A stretch of 64,000 bases of DNA from Lachnospiraceae bacterium (GTDB lineage Bacteria; Bacillota; Clostridia; Lachnospirales; Lachnospiraceae): positions 1-64,000 of the forward strand of contig JAILHF010000031.1 in assembly GCA_024696005.1 (NCBI GenBank), in the 5' to 3' direction. Numbering within the stretch: position 1 is the stretch's first letter; each line of letters begins with the position of its first letter. Positions 1 to 8,444 of this stretch are shown here, in pieces. The notes below the pieces were generated by a model. It was not told the DNA's origin, did not search any database, and worked only from the letters and a program-made list of their open reading frames with translations. The translations under genes and the position numbers were made by a program.

Positions 1-126
1 CCAAATTCTGGTAAGGTAATGAAAAAATGTGGAATGAAGTATGAGGGTACTTTACGCTGTTCAGATTGGAATAATCAGGGAGTTTGTGATGCTTGCTATT
101 ATGGATTGCTAAAATCAGAACGTTAA
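1..126 (+). CDS. GNAT-family N-acetyltransferase, C-terminal fragment (cut by window edge)
   Basis: The first reading frame is open from base 1 to a TAA at 124-126 and gives 41 residues. The opening stretch NSGKVMKKCGMKYEGTLR matches the end of RimJ/RimL-type acetyltransferases, where an Asn-x-x-Ser-x-x-Val/Met-x-x-x-Gly-Met/Phe block forms the last helix and strand around acetyl-CoA. The N-terminal part lies outside the window, so the substrate cannot be judged. It points toward the mobile element that follows and may be either chromosomal flank or cargo. Confidence 0.7.
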   Translation, partial: PNSGKVMKKCGMKYEGTLRCSDWNNQGVCDACYYGLLKSER

Positions 127-210
127 CTTTCAGTTTGTCGAATCGTTCAAGACGTTATGATTATATCAAAAATAGAATTAAGAAGGGATATATTTCTTTG
201 GAGCAGAGTA

Positions 211-417
211 CAGAGGTGCAACCTCTGGCGGATTGTAAAGGCAGAGCCTTACGCAAGGTGCAGGAGAAAGACTCCGCTCGGGTTAAGGGCGAAGCGCCTT
301 AGCAGGTCAAGGGTGCAACCATTGCCCAGTTAGTGGCGTTTCGCCACTAAGTACTGGGTATTGCTTGTAGCAGAGCTTCACAAGTTTTGGCAACTTCGTT
401 GCAATTCCCTTCGGGAA
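211..417. other. Array of six triloop hairpins upstream of the relaxase (candidate oriT or single-strand origin)
   Basis: The 377-base gap between the acetyltransferase and the relaxase holds six short inverted repeats, each with a three-base loop. They are 211-227 (CAGAGGT, loop GCA), 235-252 (GTAaAGGC, loop AGA, one bulge), 284-301 (TAAGGGC, loop GAA, one bulge), 331-349 (TAGTGGCG, loop TTT), 387-404 (TTgGCAAC, loop TTC) and 405-417 (TTCCC, loop TTC). The fourth extends to 325-358 through CCCAGT/ACTGGG. The third contains GCGAAGC, known as an exceptionally stable DNA mini-hairpin. Position beside a relaxase suggests a transfer or single-strand replication origin; the function is inferred. 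Confidence 0.5.
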
Positions 418-503
418 AATAATTAAATATTGTTGCTATTAACAGACTGAGTAGAGAAATTTACTTGGTCTTTTTTTGTCAGAATATGAAAGGAAAGATG
501 GTT

Positions 504-1727
504 ATGAAAGCTACTAGACACAATGGAAGATCAGGTAAGCATGGGACTTATGATGCTAAGCATAATGACCGCAGATTTGATGTGGAGAATAGTGAGCATA
601 TTGACGCAGAGAGGACAAAATTCAATGTCTATTGGGACTGCTATCAGGGTTACAGTCTGCTGAATGATGAGAACGAAAGGGCAAGGTTCACTTTTTCGGA
701 AGTGGAGAAAGCCTACTATGTTGAGAATTATTCAGATCATGTAGACGGGCAGAACGAAAGAAATAGAAAGACAAGACATTATGACAGAGTGAAATCTATT
801 GACGGTATTCTTGAAAATAATAAAACGTGTCCGGAAGAAACTTTGCTACAGCTTGGCAACATTGACGGAACAGTTTCCGCTGATGTGCTTGCTCAGATTA
901 GTGCGGAATACTTTGAGGAATTTAATAAACGATATGGTTCTCATGTTCATATTTTGGACTGGGCTTTACATCTTGATGAAGCTACTCCGCATATCCATGA
1001 AAGGCACGTTTTTGACGCATTGAACCAGTATGGAGAATTGTGTCCCCAACAAGATAAGGCTTTGGAAGAATTGGGTTTTGAACTTCCGAATCCGAATGAG
1101 AAAAAGGGAAAGTACAACAATCGGAAGATGGTCTTTGATGATGAGTGCAGAAAGCTGTTTATTAGTATTTGCCAAAAGCATGGACTAAATATTGATGTTG
1201 AACCGGTCTATGGTGGTGCAAGTTATCTAGAGAAGCAGGATTTTATTATCATGAACCAACAGAAACGCATTGAGGAAAAGCAAGCCCTGTTAGACGGTCT
1301 TATGATGAAGATAGAGGACGTAAACGCAGTTGTGGAGGAAGCAGTTGACCTTGCCTATGAAAAGGCTTGTGAGGTGGTCACAGAGCGTGTGAAAGAGGAA
1401 ACTGTGAAGCATGATGTTGATGTGGTAAAAGATTACGGAGAATTGTTACAGAAACAGCCGAAGGAAAAACTCAGCGACAGTTCTAAGTCGGTAGCTTTCA
1501 AAGTCGTAAATGCGATTGTTTCCCGACTGGAGAAAGCGTCTCAGGTTCTTCTTGGCAATATTATCTTTGCCCTGAATGAGCCGAAGAATAAGACTAAGGC
1601 AAAGGAGCAGATCAAGGAGCACGCGAGGGTATCTATTCAGGAAAAACTGAAAGCCATGCAGAAGCAGGTCAGGGAAGAGGAGCAAAACCGAGACGTGCAT
1701 ATCAGAAAAAAGAATATGGAACTATAA
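504..1727 (+). CDS. MobV/Pre-type relaxase (plasmid recombination enzyme family)
   Basis: A 407-residue protein. Residues 156-165 read HLDEATPHIH, the metal-binding three-His signature of Mob_Pre relaxases, which nick one strand at oriT and start conjugative mobilisation. The N-terminal KATRHNGR...YDAKHNDR block is typical of the family. The C-terminal half is charged and helical, with probable coiled coil around residues 245-300 and 375-407. I chose ATG 504 because AGGAAAG at 491-497 is well spaced and homologues begin near MKATRHNG; a TTG at 465 and ATGs at 486 and 498 are in frame but less likely. The primase gene follows within about 60 bases. It probably acts on the hairpin-rich region just upstream. 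Confidence 0.85.
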   Translation: MKATRHNGRSGKHGTYDAKHNDRRFDVENSEHIDAERTKFNVYWDCYQGYSLLNDENERARFTFSEVEKAYYVENYSDHVDGQNERNRKTRHYDRVKSIDGILENNKTCPEETLLQLGNIDGTVSADVLAQISAEYFEEFNKRYGSHVHILDWALHLDEATPHIHERHVFDALNQYGELCPQQDKALEELGFELPNPNEKKGKYNNRKMVFDDECRKLFISICQKHGLNIDVEPVYGGASYLEKQDFIIMNQQKRIEEKQALLDGLMMKIEDVNAVVEEAVDLAYEKACEVVTERVKEETVKHDVDVVKDYGELLQKQPKEKLSDSSKSVAFKVVNAIVSRLEKASQVLLGNIIFALNEPKNKTKAKEQIKEHARVSIQEKLKAMQKQVREEEQNRDVHIRKKNMEL

Positions 1728-1788
1728 GGAGCATTTGTTATCCATGACTGGAAAGACAGATGCTTTTTTATTGTCCGGAAAGGATATT

Positions 1789-2421
1789 ATGGGAGTATTT
1801 GACGAAGTAAAGGAACGAGTGACCGCAAGGGCGGTTATGGAGCGGGCCGGTATTGTTTTCAATCGGAGTAATATGTGCAAGTGTCCGTTTCATCAGGATA
1901 AGACAGCGAGCATGAAAGTAAAGCCAGCGGATAAGAAATATTTTTGCTTTGGTTGCGGGGAAAAGGGAGATGCAATTGATTTTGTTGCTAAGTATTATAA
2001 TCTTTCTCCCAAAGATGCAGCTATGCAGATCGCTGATGAATTTGGAATAACTTATGACAGTTCGGTGCGGTCTCCACCAAAGCCGGTCAGGAGAGAAAAA
2101 TCTCCAATGCAGATACTGTCAGAAACTAAGACCTATCGGGTATTATCTGATTATCTCCACTTGTTGAAAGACTGGAAGCGGGATTTTGAACCGAAAAGCA
2201 TGGATGAAATTGATGCGAGGTATGAGGAAGCTGTGAATAATCTCCCCAAAGTGGAGTATCAGCTTGATATCATGTTATGGGGAACAGAGGAAGAGAAAGA
2301 AATGTTACTCAAAGATTTGGGAAAGGAGGTGGCAGAAATTGAGCGAAGAGTTAATGAGCATCGCAGAAATCAGGGAACGATTGATCACAACAGACAAAGG
2401 AGCTGTGAAGCAGTGCATTAG
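1789..2421 (+). CDS. CHC2 zinc-finger primase-like protein of a mobile element
   Basis: A 210-residue protein whose first 70 residues form a DnaG-type CHC2 zinc finger: C32 and H35 in CPFH, then C53 and C56 in CFGCG, followed by GDAIDF. The rest is charged and helical, without the TOPRIM and RNA-polymerase domain of full DnaG. It is therefore a stand-alone zinc-finger primase component, as found beside VirE-type proteins in mobilizable elements. ATG 1789 is preceded by AAAGGA with four bases of spacing; in-frame TTG 1735 and ATG 1744 would add up to 18 unconserved residues. The 3' end overlaps the next gene by 83 bases in another frame, which suggests translational coupling. Confidence 0.8.
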   Translation: MGVFDEVKERVTARAVMERAGIVFNRSNMCKCPFHQDKTASMKVKPADKKYFCFGCGEKGDAIDFVAKYYNLSPKDAAMQIADEFGITYDSSVRSPPKPVRREKSPMQILSETKTYRVLSDYLHLLKDWKRDFEPKSMDEIDARYEEAVNNLPKVEYQLDIMLWGTEEEKEMLLKDLGKEVAEIERRVNEHRRNQGTIDHNRQRSCEAVH

Positions 2422-3670
2422 GAATGTTGTTACAGTATTGCAGAATGATCCGAAGTTCAAGGGTGTTATTCGTTACAACATGATGACGGATCGGAACGAT
2501 ATTGTAAAAGATCTGGGGTGGTATCGGGAAAGCCCTGTGCTGACTGATTCTGACATAGACCATATCATGCTGTATCTTGAAGAGAATTACAGTCTGACCA
2601 CGGAGAAAAAGATAAAATCGGCAATCAATGTGGTCGCTATGGAAAACAAGTATCACCCGATTCAGGAAAAACTCAATTCCTTAGTGTGGGACAAAAAAGA
2701 GCGTATCAAAGATGTGCTGTATCACTTTCTTGGAGCGGATAGGAATGTCTATACCTATGAAGCAATGAAAGTTCTTCTGTTGGGGGCAATTTCAAGAGTG
2801 TTTCGCCCAGGGACGAAGTTTGAGTATATGCTGATACTGGTGGGTGGTCAGGGAGCCGGAAAGTCCACATTTTTTAGGTTCCTTGCCATGAATGATTCAT
2901 GGTTTACTGATGATCTGAAAAAACTTGATGATGAAAATGTGTTCCGAAAAATGCAGGGACATTTCATCATAGAGCTGTCGGAAATGATAGCGACTGCCAG
3001 TGCTAGGAGCATTGAGGATATTAAGTCTTTTATCAGTAGGCAGAGTGACATTTATAAAGTACCTTATGAGACACAGCCGAAGGACAGACCGAGACAGTGT
3101 GTGTTTGGTGGCACTTCCAACGCTATGGATACACTTCCACTTGATCGTACCGGTAACAGACGATTTATGCCGGTCATGGTTTATCCTGAGAGAGCAGAGT
3201 GTCACATTCTTGATAATGAAGCAAGTTCAAGGGAATATATCGAGCAAGTGTGGGCGGAAGCTATGGAGATATTCAGATCAGGAGATTTCAGGATGATGCT
3301 TAGCAAGGAATCAGCTGAATACCTGAAAGATTATCAGAAGCAGTTCATGCCGGAAGATGCTGATGCCGGAATGATTCTTGCATTTCTTGATGATTTCAAG
3401 GGAGACAGGGTTTGTTCCAAACTGTTGTGGAAAGAAGCACTTCACAGAGACTACGAACCTAAGAGGATTGAGCTAAAGCAGATTTGCGATATTATGAACA
3501 ATTCTGTGACCGACTGGGTTATGAGCGATGGGGCAATGCACTTTGGAGATTATGGCAAGCAACGAGGTTGGGTGCGTGTCGGTTCGTCTCAGGAGATCCC
3601 CGACAAAGCGGATAGCGATGGTTTTATGGAAATACCGAAACAGTTGGAATTGGAGATACCATTTAAGTAA
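2339..3670 (+). CDS. VirE-family (virulence-associated protein E) P-loop ATPase
   Basis: About 443 residues. The Walker A motif GGQGAGKST lies near residues 170-178, followed by FIIELSEM (Walker B region) and the family hallmark GTSN...DRTGNRRF. These proteins resemble SF3-type helicases and occur with CHC2 primases in phage, phage-like islands and mobilizable elements, where a replication role is assumed. The start is a TTG at 2339, eight bases after the strong site AAAGGAGG (2322-2329) and inside the primase gene. ATG 2354 is the alternative but sits too far from that site. The conserved C-terminal DYGKQRGW tail indicates a complete gene. A run of TTGTTAC motifs begins at its stop codon. 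Confidence 0.82.
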   Translation: MSEELMSIAEIRERLITTDKGAVKQCIRNVVTVLQNDPKFKGVIRYNMMTDRNDIVKDLGWYRESPVLTDSDIDHIMLYLEENYSLTTEKKIKSAINVVAMENKYHPIQEKLNSLVWDKKERIKDVLYHFLGADRNVYTYEAMKVLLLGAISRVFRPGTKFEYMLILVGGQGAGKSTFFRFLAMNDSWFTDDLKKLDDENVFRKMQGHFIIELSEMIATASARSIEDIKSFISRQSDIYKVPYETQPKDRPRQCVFGGTSNAMDTLPLDRTGNRRFMPVMVYPERAECHILDNEASSREYIEQVWAEAMEIFRSGDFRMMLSKESAEYLKDYQKQFMPEDADAGMILAFLDDFKGDRVCSKLLWKEALHRDYEPKRIELKQICDIMNNSVTDWVMSDGAMHFGDYGKQRGWVRVGSSQEIPDKADSDGFMEIPKQLELEIPFK

Positions 3671-3857
3671 CAAAATTGATGAAGTTACCTTGTTGTTACT
3701 TATGTTGTTACCCAGTGTAAGCATTGATTTTACTGGGTTTTCTATGAAAGGTAACAAAAGTAACAAAAAAATAGAAAAATAAATAAAATACGGGTAGCAA
3801 GCATAGGTAGCGGTGATTTGAGAAGTCTTTTCGGTCATGTTACCTTTTTTGTTACCC
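3667..3857. repeat. Cluster of TTGTTAC heptamers (iteron-like)
   Basis: Six exact TTGTTAC heptamers occur in about 190 bases. Three are on the plus strand (3693-3699, 3705-3711, 3849-3855) and three on the minus strand as GTAACAA (3667-3673, 3751-3757, 3760-3766). Two further GTTAC cores lie at 3684-3688 and 3839-3843. No convincing gene occupies the stretch. Placement beside primase and helicase-like genes suggests binding sites for a replication or regulatory protein of the element; this is inference. Confidence 0.5.
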
Positions 3858-3895
3858 TTTCCCTTGTGGGGGAATTTGGGAAAGGAGCGGAGCGA

Positions 3896-4075
3896 ATGCA
3901 AGGAGAGAAAACGGTGGAAAACAAAGCAAATTATATAGATGGCGGTAATTTCAAGACGAAGATCGGAAATACTACTTACCTTGTCGGGGTGTTCTTCAAC
4001 AATGCGAAAAAGGTAACAGTAGAGGACAGAATGAAGAATTTAATACGTCAGGAAGTGGTTGCTGGCAATTTCTAA
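3896..4075 (+). CDS. TnpW-like small transposon-encoded protein
   Basis: A 59-residue protein with the core GGNFKTKIGNTTYLVGVFF followed by a helix with KVTVEDRMKNLIRQEV. This matches the pattern of small TnpW proteins carried by Tn4451-type and related mobilizable elements of Clostridia; their function is unknown. ATG 3896 follows AAAGGAG with eight bases of spacing. A GTG at 3914, preceded by AAGGAGAG, is an almost equally good start and would give 53 residues. In intact elements a serine recombinase gene commonly follows, but here there is only a transposase remnant. Confidence 0.7.
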   Translation: MQGEKTVENKANYIDGGNFKTKIGNTTYLVGVFFNNAKKVTVEDRMKNLIRQEVVAGNF

Positions 4076-4112
4076 GTCAGTTAATCTTCAAAACAATGAT
4101 TTTTTTCAGTGA

Positions 4113-4352
4113 ATTATCATTCTCTGTATTGACAAAACGCTTCCTAAGGGAACGAGTTTTAATAAACTCATGACCGCGGATGTTCGTTTGATCACCTGTC
4201 ACATAAACAGTGTGCTTAGAGAAAATCTCGAAGGCAGAACGCCCTTCGATTTAATGGTCTCAAAGGATGAAAAAAAGCTATTATCCGCACTTAACCTGTC
4301 AACCATTCCACCTGATGAGGTTAATCTGAGTCCAAGACTGCTTAAGCACTAA
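4113..4352 (+). pseudogene. IS30-family transposase remnant (C-terminal end only)
   Basis: The frame is open from 4113, just after an in-frame TGA at 4110-4112, to the stop at 4350-4352. It reads LPKGTSFNKLM, then a block with HINSVLREN and GRTPFDL, ending PPDEVNLSPRLLKH. This is the conserved C-terminal end of IS30-type DDE transposases (the GTSF, HINS and L-x-P-x-LLK motifs). The helix-turn-helix and most of the catalytic core are missing, so the gene is dead. It sits where the recombinase of the mobile element would be expected. Confidence 0.75.
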
Positions 4353-4797
4353 CCATCAATCTACCGGATCAAACAAAGGCGCCATACACCTTAGTGAGCG
4401 GGGTCTCAGTTATTTTTGCAAACAAACTGATGCGTTGCTTTTTTGTCTTGTGCCCAAAAACGCAAAATAATAGCTTTTAATCCAGATAATCCATCATTTA
4501 GCTCGTATTTTGCCTTATTTTATGGTTTTCAATGTACCCTGTCAATACCGTCTAGCGTTTACTTTTTCATTCAAGCTACGAGCAGAAAAATACATATACC
4601 GTGTCTCATACCCCAAACCACGATTTTACCACAAAGGATGGGATGAAAAGCGTAATGCAACTTGGGGCAAAGGCTTGGGGGTATATACATTCTGATATAT
4701 ATACAATCGGGCATATTGACCAAGGATTAGAAACGACTGACACAAGCATACAGGTTATCACATACTATGAGATGTGAATATGTCCGGTGATGATGTA
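4353..4797. other. A+T-rich intergenic stretch with no recognised gene
   Basis: These 445 bases lie between the transposase remnant and the Bce-type operon. Short reading frames at 4443-4695 have no recognisable motif and poor ribosome sites. I could not identify a clear IS30 terminal inverted repeat. The last 100 bases probably carry the promoter of the following operon, since its operator begins at 4798. Confidence 0.4.
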
Positions 4798-4811
4798 TTA
4801 CAATTTTGTAA
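4798..4811. promoter_or_regulatory. BceR-type operator
   Basis: The bases read TTACA-ATTT-TGTAA, a perfect inverted repeat fitting the TNACA-N4-TGTAA consensus described for response regulators of Bce-like systems. It lies 120 bases upstream of the ABC ATPase start. The regulator encoded at 7737 in the same cluster is the natural candidate to bind it and induce the transporter. Confidence 0.65.
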
Positions 4812-4887
4812 GATTGGGGAATAAACTGTAAGAAATAACAATGGAAAGAAATGAGTGCCAGGGATATAGTGTATATGGTGAGAAAAA

Positions 4888-4909
4888 GATCCGCAGAAAA
4901 GTGCGGATC
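4888..4909 (+). promoter_or_regulatory. Leader hairpin upstream of the Bce-type ATPase gene
   Basis: GATCCGCA and TGCGGATC form a perfect eight-base stem around a six-base loop, 21 bases before the ATG at 4931. No U-tract follows, so it is not a standard terminator. It may stabilise the transcript or affect translation of the downstream gene. Confidence 0.4.
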
Positions 4910-4930
4910 GGAAATGAAAGGATAAATGAG

Positions 4931-5701
4931 ATGAGTGTGATACTTGAAGTTAAGAATGCGGAGAAATATTACGGGAATAAGGGAAACCTTACTGCGGCGC
5001 TTAATGATCTGTCGTTCTCGGTGGAGGAAGGTGAGTTTGTGGGGATCATGGGAGCCAGCGGAAGCGGAAAGACGACGCTGCTCAATTGTATCTCGACGAT
5101 AGACAGGCTGTCTGCGGGAAAGGCTCTGATAGGCGGAGAGGATATAAGCGAGCTTAAGGGGAAGAAACTGGATGAATTCAGGAGCAGGAAGCTGGGCTTT
5201 ATATTTCAGGATTTTAATCTGCTGGATACGATGACCGCGGAGGAGAATATCTCGCTTGCGCTTTCCATTAAGGGAGAGAAGCCGGCTGAGATTGAGAAGA
5301 AGGTTAATGATATTGCGGAAAAGCTGGGGATCAGCGAAGTGCTTAAGAAGTTTCCTTCGGAGATGTCGGGAGGACAGAAGCAGCGTGTGGCGGCGGCGCG
5401 TGCAGTAGTAACGGATCCGGAACTGGTACTTGCGGATGAGCCGACCGGAGCCCTTGATTCAAAAGCATCAAAGGCACTTATGGAGAGTCTCATGAAGCTC
5501 AACAGCGAGCTGGGTTCTACGATACTGATGGTAACGCATGATGCCTTCAGTGCGAGTTATGCGGGACGGATCATCTTTATCAAAGACGGAAAGATCTTTA
5601 CCGAGATAGTGCGTAATGAAGGTGAAGAGAGAAAGGACTTCTTTAAGAGGATCGTGGATGTTACTACTGTGCTGGGAGGCGAAATTGATGAACTCATTTA
5701 A
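4931..5701 (+). CDS. Bce-type ABC transporter ATPase (antimicrobial-peptide resistance)
   Basis: A 256-residue ATP-binding subunit. Walker [10 protein letters not shown] is at 41-49, the Q-loop in FIFQDFN near 90-96, the signature MSGGQKQR at 145-152, Walker B with [10 protein letters not shown] near 167-176, and the switch His in VTHD at 203. It should power the FtsX-like permease encoded next; such pairs remove cell-wall-active peptides such as bacitracin from their lipid targets and sense them. ATG 4931 is preferred because AAAGGA is well spaced and homologues begin near this MSVILEV stretch; a longer in-frame start at 4841 would run through the leader hairpin. The end overlaps the permease start by 14 bases. 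Confidence 0.88.
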   Translation: MSVILEVKNAEKYYGNKGNLTAALNDLSFSVEEGEFVGIMGASGSGKTTLLNCISTIDRLSAGKALIGGEDISELKGKKLDEFRSRKLGFIFQDFNLLDTMTAEENISLALSIKGEKPAEIEKKVNDIAEKLGISEVLKKFPSEMSGGQKQRVAAARAVVTDPELVLADEPTGALDSKASKALMESLMKLNSELGSTILMVTHDAFSASYAGRIIFIKDGKIFTEIVRNEGEERKDFFKRIVDVTTVLGGEIDELI

Positions 5702-7715
5702 ACTTGCTTTAAAAAATATCAGGAAGTCATGGAGTGATTATACGGTTTATTTTCTGACGCTGATCATAGGTGTCGCGATCTTCTATATGTTCAATTCCAT
5801 TGGTACCCAGGGGATCATGGAGGATGTATCGAAGTCCGGGAATGATAAGGTGAAGATGCTGATCACTGCCATTGAAGTGGTTTCGGTGGCTGTGGCGCTG
5901 GTACTCGGTCTGCTTATGATATATGCGAATAATTTTCTTATTAAAAGACGTAAGAAGGAATTCGGCATTTACCTGCTGCTTGGCATGAACAAAAAGAAGG
6001 TTTCGAAGATACTTGTGTGTGAGACTTGTATAGTCGGCATTGTATCCATGTTCATAGGACTGCTGCTCGGTATCTTCGGTTCACAGTTTTTGTCTATCAT
6101 AGTAGCAAAGATGTTTGCAGTGGATGTGACTTCTTATACCTTTGCGATATCTGAAAAAGCGGCGGTGATCACGGTGCTCAGCTTCCTTGTTATTTTCTTT
6201 GTTGTGCTGCTGTTCAATACGGGGACCATAAGCAGGTATAAGCTGATAGATCTGATAAATGCGGAAAAGAAGGGTGAGAAGCAGATCATCAGGAATACAA
6301 AAGTCAGCATAGCTCTCTTTATCATATCAACGATACTGCTGGTCATTGCTTATGCAGTGATAGGGATTTTCGGAAACAGGATGAGGGGAAGGGACTTTGC
6401 TTTCACGGCCGGACTGGTAGTGATCGGTACCTTCGTTCTGTTCTGGTCTTTTGTCGGCTTTTTCCAGACTGTGCTGAGTAAGAGTGCGGGATATAAAAAA
6501 GGCCTTACTTCTTTTGTGGTCAGACAGTTTTCGGGCAACATGAATACCTCCGCATTTTCCTTTGCACTGATATCCCTGCTCCTGCTGGCTGCGATCTGTG
6601 CTTTTTCCAGCGGATTTTCTTTCAGGACTTATCTGAATAAACGTCTCGGAAATGCCACTCCGGTGGATCTGACCATGAGGGTATGGAGTGTAAAACCTAC
6701 GGAGTATCTGGCATCAAAGGGGATCGCTGTTGAGGGCTGGGCAAAGGAGTATATGGAACTTCCGGTTTACGAGAGCAATGAGATAACCATAGGGGATATG
6801 GTGGCTCCCGTTATAGAGGAAGCTAAGAAGACTTTCATGTATGCCCGGTGGGACAGTGCCGAAAATGTGATGCGTCTTTCGGATTACAATAAGATCGAAA
6901 GAGCCTTCGGAAGAGAAGAACTGAAACTTAATGATGATCAGTATGCTGTTGTTTCCGATTTCGATTTGCTGAATACATTCCAGATAGCTGCAATAAAACA
7001 GGGAAATAAACTCACTGTAGGAGGAAAAGAATACGGCCCCGCATACAACAGTGTAAACTATGAATATATACTTATGAGCGGACTTACCGCAAGCATGGGG
7101 ACTATCGTACTTCCGGATGCGGCGGTAGATGAGGGTAGCGGCAGTTTCAGAGAGGATTCTTATCTGCTTATAGCGAACTACAAGGTTTCCGACAAGCAGG
7201 GACGTTATAAGACCGATGCACTTATAATGGATAAGGTCGGAGCTTCCGTCGAAGCGGGAAATAACGGAGAAGATGCACCCGACGGTATCAATATCCAGCT
7301 GTCCACAAAAAACCAGGTGGAGGATGCAAGCATAGGAATCTCTGTTATAGTGGTATTTCTCGTACTGTATATCGGTATCGTGTTTGTGGTAGCCTGCGCT
7401 GCGATCATAGCACTGAAGGTGCTTTCGGATTCCATAGATTCGGTGCAGAAGTTCAGGATACTGAGCAGAATAGGTGCGGGAGAAGATATGCGAAAGAAGG
7501 CATTGTTCATACAGGTACTGATGAATTTCCTGCTTCCCCTTGTTGTGGCCTTCTTCGGATCGGTATTTATGCTGGGCTTTATCAAAGGTATGCTTTCCTC
7601 GGTAGGAATGGTATCTCTGGGACCGGGTATGGTGATAAGTGCACTGATCATGCTGCTGATCTACGGCGGCTACTTCTTGACAACTTATGAGGGATGTAGG
7701 AAGATTGTAAAATAA
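5688..7715 (+). CDS. Bce-type ABC transporter permease (FtsX-like, ten membrane segments)
   Basis: A 675-residue membrane protein beginning [18 protein letters not shown], the usual BceB opening. Hydrophobic segments are spread through the first half, then a large soluble region follows (roughly residues 325-545), then three C-terminal segments. This is the BceB layout, with the extracellular sensor domain between segments seven and eight. The start at 5688 lies inside the ATPase gene behind GGGAGGC, so expression is translationally coupled. Together with the ATPase it forms the transporter and, in this family, also the sensor that activates the partner kinase. The inducing peptide cannot be told from sequence. 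Confidence 0.87.
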   Translation: MNSFKLALKNIRKSWSDYTVYFLTLIIGVAIFYMFNSIGTQGIMEDVSKSGNDKVKMLITAIEVVSVAVALVLGLLMIYANNFLIKRRKKEFGIYLLLGMNKKKVSKILVCETCIVGIVSMFIGLLLGIFGSQFLSIIVAKMFAVDVTSYTFAISEKAAVITVLSFLVIFFVVLLFNTGTISRYKLIDLINAEKKGEKQIIRNTKVSIALFIISTILLVIAYAVIGIFGNRMRGRDFAFTAGLVVIGTFVLFWSFVGFFQTVLSKSAGYKKGLTSFVVRQFSGNMNTSAFSFALISLLLLAAICAFSSGFSFRTYLNKRLGNATPVDLTMRVWSVKPTEYLASKGIAVEGWAKEYMELPVYESNEITIGDMVAPVIEEAKKTFMYARWDSAENVMRLSDYNKIERAFGREELKLNDDQYAVVSDFDLLNTFQIAAIKQGNKLTVGGKEYGPAYNSVNYEYILMSGLTASMGTIVLPDAAVDEGSGSFREDSYLLIANYKVSDKQGRYKTDALIMDKVGASVEAGNNGEDAPDGINIQLSTKNQVEDASIGISVIVVFLVLYIGIVFVVACAAIIALKVLSDSIDSVQKFRILSRIGAGEDMRKKALFIQVLMNFLLPLVVAFFGSVFMLGFIKGMLSSVGMVSLGPGMVISALIMLLIYGGYFLTTYEGCRKIVK

Positions 7716-7736
7716 CAATTCCGGGAGGAGAAAACA

Positions 7737-8444
7737 GTGTACCGTATTGGTATTCTTGAAGACGATCTTAAGATGGGATCGGAGCTTGGGATCTTTCTTA
7801 AAAACAACGGTTATGAAACAAGATTCATAAAACCGGTAGAGTATAAGGGAATGAATGAGGAAGGGTTGACAGCTTTTCTGTTAAAGGAAGGGCTGTCACT
7901 CCTCCTTTTGGATATAGGCCTTCCCGGTTTTGACGGGATACGTATCTGTAAAGCCTTTAGGGAAGAAAGCAATACGCCGGTCATAATGATAACAAGCGAC
8001 AACAGTGAACTGACGGAGCTCTTAAGCATACAGAGCGGTGCGGATGATTTCGTGCCCAAACCTTTTAATACCCGCATACTTCTTGCCAGGATGGAAGGCG
8101 TGATCCGCAGGGTATACGGAAGTGATGAAAGGTTTGATACGAAGAAGGTGGAACTGGAGAACGGGGCAGTATTTGCGATAGATACCGCTAAGGCAAGGAT
8201 CAGTTCGGGAGAAAAAGAAGTTGAACTTTCCAAAAACGAATATATGATACTTATGATACTGGTAAAGAATTTCGGCAGGATAGTATCAAGAGATGATATC
8301 ATTTCAGAACTCTGGGATGACGGCAATTTTGTGGATGACAATACCCTGAGTGTTAATATGACCAGGTTAAGACAGAGACTTTCCGAGATAGGCATCGAAG
8401 ATGCCATTTCTACCAAACGCGGGGCGGGGTATATACTCAATTGA
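7737..8444 (+). CDS. OmpR-family response regulator of the Bce-type module
   Basis: A 235-residue regulator. The receiver domain has acidic residues E8-D9-D10, the phosphoacceptor D59 in LLLDIGLPG and the conserved K108 in PKPF. The C-terminal winged helix carries ELSKNEYMIL and RGAGYIL. The start is a GTG at 7737 with GGGAGGAG well placed upstream. It follows the permease by 21 bases and overlaps the kinase gene, so the order is ATPase, permease, regulator, kinase. It probably binds the TTACA-N4-TGTAA site at 4798. Confidence 0.9.
   Translation: MYRIGILEDDLKMGSELGIFLKNNGYETRFIKPVEYKGMNEEGLTAFLLKEGLSLLLLDIGLPGFDGIRICKAFREESNTPVIMITSDNSELTELLSIQSGADDFVPKPFNTRILLARMEGVIRRVYGSDERFDTKKVELENGAVFAIDTAKARISSGEKEVELSKNEYMILMILVKNFGRIVSRDDIISELWDDGNFVDDNTLSVNMTRLRQRLSEIGIEDAISTKRGAGYILN

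Noticed and set aside
93-302. A 69-codon frame before the relaxase
   Set aside because: It starts inside the acetyltransferase gene, has no ribosome site or family motif, and runs through three of the hairpins. The hairpins explain the sequence better.
3473-3901. A 142-codon minus-strand frame opposite the VirE-type 3' end
   Set aside because: It covers the end of a well-supported gene and the heptamer cluster, and the product is a composition-driven hydrophobic string without a ribosome site.
4443-4695. Two overlapping frames of about 60 codons after the IS30 remnant
   Set aside because: They have weak starts, no motif and lie in A+T-rich debris.
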